DNA from: an uncultured Clostridia bacterium
GTDB taxonomy: Bacteria > Bacillota > Clostridia > Christensenellales > Borkfalkiaceae
Reading direction: 5' to 3'
DNA length: 9,212 nt
Assembly: GCA_934273135.1 (NCBI GenBank)
Contig: CAKQSU010000031.1
Coordinates: 1 to 9,212, forward strand
The position numbers were made by a program, and so were the translations under genes. Below are positions 5,692 through 9,212 of this stretch, in pieces. The notes beneath the pieces were generated by a model. The model did not search any database. It had not been told where the DNA came from and saw only the letters and a program-made list of their open reading frames with translations. The stretch's first letter is position 1. Each line of letters opens with the position of its first letter.

Positions 5692-6608
5692 GTTTGCTTG
5701 AAAAATGTAAAGAATTTTACTTTGAATACGGCGAAAACCTGCTTATAGAGGGGTTTCCCGAATTATATCCGCGTGTCGCCGTCGGGCTTGTCGGGCATGG
5801 CTCGGAGTGCTTTTCGTTTGACGACGAGCTGTCCGCCGACCACGATTATTCGCTCGGCTTCGATATTTTCTTGACCGACGAGGACGAAGAGAAGTACGGC
5901 TTTAAGCTCGAAAGGGCGTACGCAAAACTCATTAAAGAAAGGGCGAAAAGCGTAAAGAGAAGCCGCTACGGCGAGGGCGAGCGCGGCGTTAAAAGGATAA
6001 GCGATTTTTACTCCTTTTATACGGGTGTCGGCGGCGCGCCGACCACTTACGGCGAATGGCTTTCTATCCCGGACGGCTACCTTGCGGAAGCTACTAACGG
6101 CGAAGTTTTTTGCGATAACTTAGGTAAATTCACCGAAATTCGCGAAAAAATAAAACGCGGTTATCCCGAGGATATAAGGCTCAAAAAAATTGCTTCCGCG
6201 CTTTTTTACGCGGGGCAGGGCGGACAGTATAACCTTGAAAGGTGCCTTGCGCGCGGAGAAACGGCGGCGGCAAACCTGGCTCGTTCGGTTTTTACCGAAA
6301 ACGTAGCGAAAGCCGTGTATTTTATCAATCGAAGCTTACCGCCTTACTATAAGTGGCTTTTTAAAGGGCTTTCTCGGCTTAAATTCGGCGGCGAAAAAAC
6401 AGCCGAGCTATTAACAAAAATTTCGGTTTTACCTATAACCGACGAAAAAATCTTTTTGCTTGTCGAGGATGCGGCGAAAGAATTGATATCGCTTTTAAAA
6501 GACGACGGACTAAGCGAAAGAAACGGCGACTTTCTTGTCGATTTTTCGTCAGACGTGAACGACTTTATTAAAAACGCAACGCTTCGCAACATGCCCGTCA
6601 TGCTTTAA
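5688..6608 (+). CDS. DUF4037-type nucleotidyltransferase-like protein
   Basis: This 306-residue protein matches what I know of DUF4037. Near the N-terminus is VGLVGHGSECFSFDDELS (32-49) followed by DHD (51-53) and Asp59 in GFDIFL. This resembles the GS...D.D signature of minimal nucleotidyltransferases: GHGSE at 36-40, then acidic residues that could bind metal. The C-terminal two-thirds is mostly helical, with the conserved-looking stretches GQGGQYN (176-182) and YKWLFKGLSRL (221-231), as in helical substrate-binding domains of that superfamily. The true substrate is unknown. The start overlaps the TPR stop by 4 bp with no separate strong ribosome site, so translation is probably coupled. 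The pairing with a TPR protein inside a peroxide-stress operon hints at an accessory stress role, but that is inference. Confidence 0.82.
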   Translation: MSLLEKCKEFYFEYGENLLIEGFPELYPRVAVGLVGHGSECFSFDDELSADHDYSLGFDIFLTDEDEEKYGFKLERAYAKLIKERAKSVKRSRYGEGERGVKRISDFYSFYTGVGGAPTTYGEWLSIPDGYLAEATNGEVFCDNLGKFTEIREKIKRGYPEDIRLKKIASALFYAGQGGQYNLERCLARGETAAANLARSVFTENVAKAVYFINRSLPPYYKWLFKGLSRLKFGGEKTAELLTKISVLPITDEKIFLLVEDAAKELISLLKDDGLSERNGDFLVDFSSDVNDFIKNATLRNMPVML

Positions 6609-6632
6609 AAGCCCGTCTATAAGTCGATTATC
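6607..6632 (+). repeat. Interspersed intergenic repeat, copy C
   Basis: The core CTATAAGTCGATTATC (6617-6632) is preceded by AAAAGCCCGT (6607-6616), whose first two bases are part of the TAA stop of the DUF4037-type gene. It matches the reverse complement of copy B at 25 of 26 positions. Because B and C lie in opposite orientation in one predicted transcript, they are complementary to each other. Confidence 0.85.
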
Positions 6633-6650
6633 TACACTTTTTATCGAAAA

Positions 6651-6671
6651 AACAAAGGCAAAAGCCTTGTT
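6651..6671 (+). terminator. Short hairpin before the rubrerythrin gene
   Basis: AACA (6651-6654) and AGGC (6656-6659) pair with GCCT (6664-6667) and TGTT (6668-6671) around an AAAA loop, with one bulged A. No continuous T-run follows, only an AT-rich stretch. It may be a partial terminator or an mRNA processing/stability element, giving different levels of the two halves of the operon. No clear promoter follows it. Confidence 0.4.
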
Positions 6672-6701
6672 AAATATGTTTTATATATGGAGGACACAAT
6701 T

Positions 6702-7256
6702 ATGAAAAAATGGAAATGCACCGTATGCGGAGAAATCGTTTACTCCGAAACACGCCCCGAAAAATGCCCCGTCTGCAAGGCTCCCGGCGAAAAATTCGTC
6801 GAGGTTAAGGACGAAGAGGGTATGACTTGGGCTGCCGAACACGTTGTCGGGATTGGCAAGGTTGACGCGCCCGAAGAAATCATCGAGGGTTTGAGAGCCA
6901 ACTTTCAAGGCGAATGTTCGGAAGTCGGAATGTACCTTGCGATGGCGCGCGTAGCTCACCGCGAAGGATATCCGGAAATCGGGCTTTATTGGGAAAAAGC
7001 CGCTTACGAAGAGGCAGAACATGCCGCTAAGTTTGCCGAGCTTTTGGGCGAAGTCGTAACCGATTCCACAAAGAAGAATCTTGAAATGAGAGTCGAAGCG
7101 GAAAACGGCGCGACGATGGGCAAATTCGAGCTTGCCAAAAAGGCAAAAGCTTTGAACCTTGACGCTATACATGACACCGTTCATGAAATGGCTCGCGACG
7201 AAGCGCGTCACGGCAAAGCGTTTAAAGGCTTACTCGACAGATATTTCGGAAAGTAA
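6702..7256 (+). CDS. rbr: Reverse rubrerythrin (H2O2/O2 reductase)
   Basis: This 184-residue cytosolic protein has the order that defines reverse rubrerythrins: rubredoxin domain first, diiron ferritin-like domain second. The Fe(Cys)4 centre uses Cys6/Cys9 (CTVCG) and Cys22/Cys25 (CPVCK). The four-helix domain (about 55-184) carries the carboxylate and histidine ligands in GECSEVGMY (Glu71/Glu74), EEAEH (Glu104, His107), VEAENG (Glu132) and DEARH (Glu167, His170). In clostridia such proteins are PerR-controlled and take electrons through rubredoxin to reduce H2O2 and O2. An in-frame ATG at 6687 was rejected as start because it overlaps the ribosome site GGAGG (6689-6693); the ATG at 6702 lies eight bases beyond it and begins the family's usual MKKW. 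It is followed after 13 bp by rubredoxin. Confidence 0.95.
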   Translation: MKKWKCTVCGEIVYSETRPEKCPVCKAPGEKFVEVKDEEGMTWAAEHVVGIGKVDAPEEIIEGLRANFQGECSEVGMYLAMARVAHREGYPEIGLYWEKAAYEEAEHAAKFAELLGEVVTDSTKKNLEMRVEAENGATMGKFELAKKAKALNLDAIHDTVHEMARDEARHGKAFKGLLDRYFGK

Positions 7257-7269
7257 GGAGGCGCGGACA

Positions 7270-7404
7270 ATGAGATACGTTTGCAACGTTTGCGGTTGGG
7301 TATACGACGAAGACGAACAAGGCGTAAAGTGGGAAGATCTCCCGGAAGATTTTACTTGCGAGCTTTGCGGAGTCGGTAAAGACGAATTTTCGCCCGAAGA
7401 GTAA
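7270..7404 (+). CDS. Short rubredoxin (44 residues)
   Basis: This is a one-electron carrier with a single Fe(Cys)4 site formed by Cys5/Cys8 (CNVCG) and Cys30/Cys33 (CELCG). The aromatic residues around the knuckles (Tyr3, Trp10, Tyr12, Trp21, Phe28) and the ending GVGKDEF are typical. At 44 residues it lacks about 7-8 residues of the loop that usually carries the PGT segment. A similar natural deletion is known in the 45-residue rubredoxin of Desulfovibrio desulfuricans, so this is a real variant and not a broken gene. The ribosome site AAGGAGG (7255-7261) overlaps the rubrerythrin stop codon. It is very likely the electron donor to the reverse rubrerythrin and the flavodiiron protein of the same operon. 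Confidence 0.96.
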   Translation: MRYVCNVCGWVYDEDEQGVKWEDLPEDFTCELCGVGKDEFSPEE

Positions 7405-7452
7405 AATCTTTTTGTGATTTTCTTTTCGTAAGTTATAGTCGTTGAATTTTAC

Positions 7453-7481
7453 AAAAGTCGCGCTATAAGTCGATTATCGGC
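7453..7481 (+). repeat. Interspersed intergenic repeat, copy D
   Basis: The core CTATAAGTCGATTATCGGC (7463-7481) is identical to copy B over 19 nt. The preceding AAAAGTCGCG matches copy A except for one base. It lies 48 bp past the rubredoxin stop, between two converging genes, as copy A does. Within A and D the hexamer AAGTCG occurs twice, 13 bp apart. Confidence 0.85.
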
Positions 7482-7505
7482 GAAAAAACTTGATAATAAC
7501 ACACA

Positions 7506-7544
7506 AAAGCAGAGGTTTTTTAAGCCCCTGCTTTCGTTTTGTGT
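7506..7544 (+). terminator. Bidirectional terminator after the oxygen-defence operon
   Basis: AAAGCAG plus GG (7506-7512, 7514-7515) pairs with CC plus CTGCTTT (7525-7526, 7528-7534), giving a 10-position stem with one mismatch. The sequence CGTTTTGTGT follows on the plus strand. A-rich sequence on the left provides a U-tract for minus-strand transcripts of the XRE gene. Outer ACAC and GTGT bases may extend the stem. Confidence 0.75.
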
Positions 7545-7590
7545 AAAGTATGTGTAAATTTCTGCACATGGTTTGTTATTAAAAATAGTT

Positions 7591-7797
7591 TTATCTGTTT
7601 GTTTTGGGATTGTCTGTGCGACCTAAAAGATAATCGATAGACACGTCGAAGTAATCGGCAAAAGCAATCAACGATGCGTAATCCGCTTCTCTTTCGCCGT
7701 TTTCGTAACGGCTAACGCTGTTTTGGTTCATGTTTAAGTCCAACGCAAGTTTTAGTTGTGTAATCTTTTTCTTCTTTCGTAATTCTTTTAATCGCAT
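7591..7797 (-). CDS. Small XRE-family (Cro/cI-type) HTH repressor
   Basis: This 68-residue protein is almost only a helix-turn-helix domain of the XRE/HTH_3 family. ITQLKLALDLNMNQNSVSRYENG (12-34) gives the two DNA-contacting helices. It is followed by the usual FADYFDVSIDYLLGRTDNP (46-64). There is no sensor, metal or oligomerisation domain beyond that, so it probably acts as a simple dimeric repressor. It is transcribed divergently from the zinc-ribbon membrane protein, and the 90-bp gap holds two perfect inverted repeats that are likely operators. The ribosome site before the ATG is weak. A control over itself and the neighbour is inferred from the arrangement. Confidence 0.92.
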   Translation of the reverse strand: MRLKELRKKKKITQLKLALDLNMNQNSVSRYENGEREADYASLIAFADYFDVSIDYLLGRTDNPKTNR

Positions 7798-7813
7798 TTT
7801 TATCTTAAAACCC

Positions 7814-7842
7814 TTGACAATATTATACCAAATCGGTATAAT
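7814..7842 (+). promoter_or_regulatory. Sigma-A promoter of the zinc-ribbon gene
   Basis: TTGACA (7814-7819) and TATAAT (7837-7842) are perfect consensus hexamers with a 17-bp spacer. Because the region is palindromic, minus-strand TATAAT at 7822-7827 could serve as -10 of the XRE gene, although no good minus-strand -35 is visible. The two promoters would overlap. Confidence 0.85.
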
Positions 7843-7844
7843 AT
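7820..7844. promoter_or_regulatory. Perfect 10-bp inverted repeat over -10 (operator 1)
   Basis: ATATTATACC (7820-7829) and its exact complement GGTATAATAT (7835-7844) flank a 5-bp centre, AAATC. The repeat covers the spacer and -10 box of the zinc-ribbon promoter and the possible -10 of the XRE gene. This is the position expected of an operator for a dimeric XRE repressor controlling both directions. Confidence 0.7.
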
Positions 7845-7867
7845 AATTATCCCGTTTCGGGATAATT
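7845..7867. promoter_or_regulatory. Perfect 10-bp inverted repeat at the start site (operator 2 or mRNA hairpin)
   Basis: AATTATCCCG (7845-7854) and CGGGATAATT (7858-7867) flank a 3-bp centre, TTT. It begins on the base right after the first inverted repeat. It spans the expected transcription start, so it can be a second operator or a 5' stem-loop in the zinc-ribbon mRNA. No T-run follows that would make it a convincing terminator. Confidence 0.65.
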
Positions 7868-7887
7868 TAAACGAAAGGAGTATTTTA

Positions 7888-8205
7888 ATGTTTTGCAAGA
7901 AATGCGGAAAAGAAATTGACGATTCGGCTATTGTCTGCCCCGATTGCGGGTGCGCAACGGACAATTACAAGCAAGTAAAATCGACAGAACAAGATTCTTC
8001 GAGTATCGGGTATGTGTTTTTAGGCTTTTTTCTCCCGATAATAGGTCTTATTCTCTATTTTCTTTGGAAGGATTCAACCCCGTTGCGTGCTAAAAATCTT
8101 GCCAAAGGCGCGATTATCGGAGCTATTGTAGCCGTTGTCTTTATCATCGTTTACAGTATCGTTATCGCTTCGATTATAGGCGGAATGTATAATAACCTTA
8201 ATTGA
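7888..8205 (+). CDS. Zinc-ribbon membrane protein
   Basis: This 105-residue protein starts with a zinc ribbon: Cys3/Cys6 (CKKCGKEI) and Cys17/Cys20 (CPDCG). A polar linker (about 24-38) precedes two membrane helices, about 39-60 and 72-98, separated by the short polar segment KDSTPLRAKNLAKG. Small proteins of this plan are common in Firmicutes and have no assigned enzyme activity. The ribbon probably sits in the cytosol or binds a partner. The start is well supported by AAAGGAG (7874-7880) seven bases upstream. It has its own consensus promoter with two inverted repeats and is probably repressed by the divergent XRE protein. The role is unknown. Confidence 0.88.
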   Translation: MFCKKCGKEIDDSAIVCPDCGCATDNYKQVKSTEQDSSSIGYVFLGFFLPIIGLILYFLWKDSTPLRAKNLAKGAIIGAIVAVVFIIVYSIVIASIIGGMYNNLN

Positions 8206-8224
8206 TTTGCCTTAATAGCACAAA

Positions 8225-8251
8225 AAAACGACCGTCGAAGGCGCTCGTTTT
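8225..8251. terminator. Bidirectional terminator between converging genes
   Basis: AAAACGA (8225-8231) pairs with TCGTTTT (8245-8251) around a 13-nt loop. The right arm supplies a T-run for the zinc-ribbon gene. The A-run at 8222-8228 supplies a U-run for the malic enzyme transcript arriving on the minus strand. It lies 20 bases from the first stop codon and 22 from the second. Confidence 0.65.
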
Positions 8252-8272
8252 CTCATATAGTCTTGTATTGTT

Positions 8273-9212
8273 TTACGCTTTGTCGGGGGCAATTCTCGCA
8301 ACGCCCGTTTCCTTTGCCGCTTTTATTACGGCTTTTGCGACAACGGGGGCGACGCGTTTGTCGAGCGCGGAGGGGATAATGTTTGTTTCGGAAAGCTCTT
8401 TTTCGGGGATGAGCGAAGCGAGAGCAAAGGAGGTTACGACCTTCATTTCCTCGTTGATGCACTTAGCCCGGCAATCGAGCGCGCCGCGGAAAATCCCGGG
8501 GAAGGCGAGGACGTTGTTTATCTGGTTCGGGAAATCCGAACGCCCGGTGCCGACTATGCGCGCGCCGGCTTTCAACGCTTTGTCGGGCATAATTTCCGGG
8601 GTGGGGTTTGCCATCGGGAAAACGATAGCGTCTTTCGCCATCGAAGCTATCATTTCTTCGCTGACGATATTGGGTGCGGAAACGCCGATGAAAACGTCCG
8701 CGCCGTTTAAGGCAACGGACAAATCGCCGTGCAAAAGTTCGTTGTTTGTCCTCTTTGCAATCTCTGCATGCGCTTCGTTCGCGGTCGGCACGTCGCGCGC
8801 GATAATGCCCGTTCTGTCCGCCATTACGAGGTTTTTAACGCCCATGTTCAAGAGGTGTTTGCCGATAGAAATGCCCGCCGCGCCCGCGCCGTTTATTACG
8901 ACTTTTACTTTGCCGATGTCCTTTTTTACGACTTTAAGCGCGTTCAAAAGCGCAGCCGCAACGACGATTGCCGTGCCGTGCTGGTCGTCGTGGAACACGG
9001 GAATGTCGCATTTTTCCTTGAGTTTTTGTTCAATCTCAAAGCACCTCGGCGCAGAGATGTCCTCTAAGTTTATGCCGCCGAAGCTGTCGGATATGAGGTA
9101 AATCGTGTTGACGATTTCGTCCACGCTTTTGGAATTGACGCACAGGGGGAACGCGTCCACGCCCGCAAACTCTTTAAAGAGCGCGCACTTTCCTTCCATA
9201 ACCGGCATACCC
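8273..9212 (-). CDS. Malic enzyme, C-terminal part (runs off the window)
   Basis: The enzyme oxidatively decarboxylates malate to pyruvate and CO2 with NAD(P)+. Only the last 312 or so residues are present. The frame continues through Gly-Met-Pro-Val-Met to the window edge, so the ATG at 9206-9208 is an internal Met and not the start. Numbering from that Met: MEGK (4-7) with the conserved lysine, GGINLED (44-50), which with Asp51 carries metal ligands, FHDDQHGTA (72-80), the Rossmann loop GAGAAG (107-112), and NPTPEI (201-206), all classical for bacterial malic enzymes. A region with NNVLAFPGIFRGAL (231-244) follows, and the normal end IAPDKA. Cofactor choice (NAD or NADP) cannot be settled from what is visible. 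There is no sign of a functional link to the oxygen-defence genes. Confidence 0.96.
   Translation of the reverse strand, partial: GMPVMEGKCALFKEFAGVDAFPLCVNSKSVDEIVNTIYLISDSFGGINLEDISAPRCFEIEQKLKEKCDIPVFHDDQHGTAIVVAAALLNALKVVKKDIGKVKVVINGAGAAGISIGKHLLNMGVKNLVMADRTGIIARDVPTANEAHAEIAKRTNNELLHGDLSVALNGADVFIGVSAPNIVSEEMIASMAKDAIVFPMANPTPEIMPDKALKAGARIVGTGRSDFPNQINNVLAFPGIFRGALDCRAKCINEEMKVVTSFALASLIPEKELSETNIIPSALDKRVAPVVAKAVIKAAKETGVARIAPDKA

Noticed and set aside
6617..6632. Repeat core as a PerR box for the rubrerythrin
   Set aside because: Its ATAA and TTAT half-sites are 5 bases apart and do not fit the 7-1-7 box, copies A and D lie between gene 3' ends, and no good promoter is close to copy C.
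6687..6701. Upstream ATG as start of the rubrerythrin
   Set aside because: This ATG overlaps the GGAGG ribosome site and would add five residues not seen in the family; the ATG at 6702 is correctly spaced.
6681..7211. Minus-strand 176-codon frame
   Set aside because: Shadow of the reverse rubrerythrin; Phe/His-rich reverse translation of Glu/Lys-rich helices.
856..7481. CRISPR array
   Set aside because: The repeat copies are kilobases apart, in both orientations, with whole genes between them and no regular spacers or cas genes.
8729..9067. Plus-strand open frame of 112 codons
   Set aside because: Also antisense to the malic enzyme; Arg-rich composition typical of a shadow frame.
8202..9101. 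A 299-residue plus-strand open frame
   Set aside because: It is the antisense shadow of the malic enzyme, whose motifs (GAGAAG, HDDQHGTA, NPTPEI) prove the minus strand. The frame's translation is Ser/Ala/Phe-rich low-complexity and has no ribosome site.

Overview
The window looks like a chromosomal piece of a strictly anaerobic, probably uncultured Clostridia-type Firmicute. The reasons are AT-rich spacers, purine-rich Shine-Dalgarno sites, sigma-A promoters close to consensus, and above all a cluster of oxygen-defence genes typical of anaerobes: a PerR/Fur-type regulator, flavodiiron oxygen reductase, reverse rubrerythrin and rubredoxin. The taxonomic placement is inference; there is no rRNA or tRNA here to test it.

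Layout. (1) 1-1028: tail of an upstream unit with a weak terminator, a gene for an orphan GIY-YIG nuclease-like protein (85-672, +), then an AT-rich spacer holding a copy of an interspersed repeat, a bidirectional terminator and a 23-bp tandem repeat. (2) 1029-3126, minus strand: a 590-residue multi-spanning membrane protein of unknown function. It is preceded by a strongly structured RNA (about 3091 down to 2891) with its own consensus promoter and a strong intrinsic terminator; this is either a standalone small RNA or a terminator-controlled leader of the membrane protein gene. (3) 3228-7404, plus strand: a probable operon of six genes in the order perR, flavodiiron protein, TPR protein, DUF4037-type protein, reverse rubrerythrin, short rubredoxin. 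It is driven from a TTGACA/TATAAT promoter with a Fur/PerR-box-like operator at the expected start of transcription. (4) 7591-8205: a small XRE-type repressor (-) divergent from a zinc-ribbon membrane protein (+). The region between them has two perfect inverted repeats back to back over the promoter. (5) 8273-9212, minus strand: the C-terminal part of a malic enzyme that runs off the window.

How the genes work together. In region 3 the regulator is expected to sense peroxide or iron. The flavodiiron protein reduces O2 (or NO) and the reverse rubrerythrin reduces H2O2 (and O2); rubredoxin is the usual electron carrier to both. The TPR and DUF4037-type genes overlap by 4 bp and sit in the middle of this operon. 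Their role is unknown, and their placement is one of the more interesting points here.

The most unusual sequence-level signals are the 200-nt structured RNA with competing folds at 2891-3091, and a repeat of up to 29 nt with a shared CTATAAGTCGATTA core in four intergenic places. Two copies of that repeat, in opposite orientation within the oxygen-defence operon, could pair over 25 of 26 positions and cover the TPR gene's ribosome binding site.
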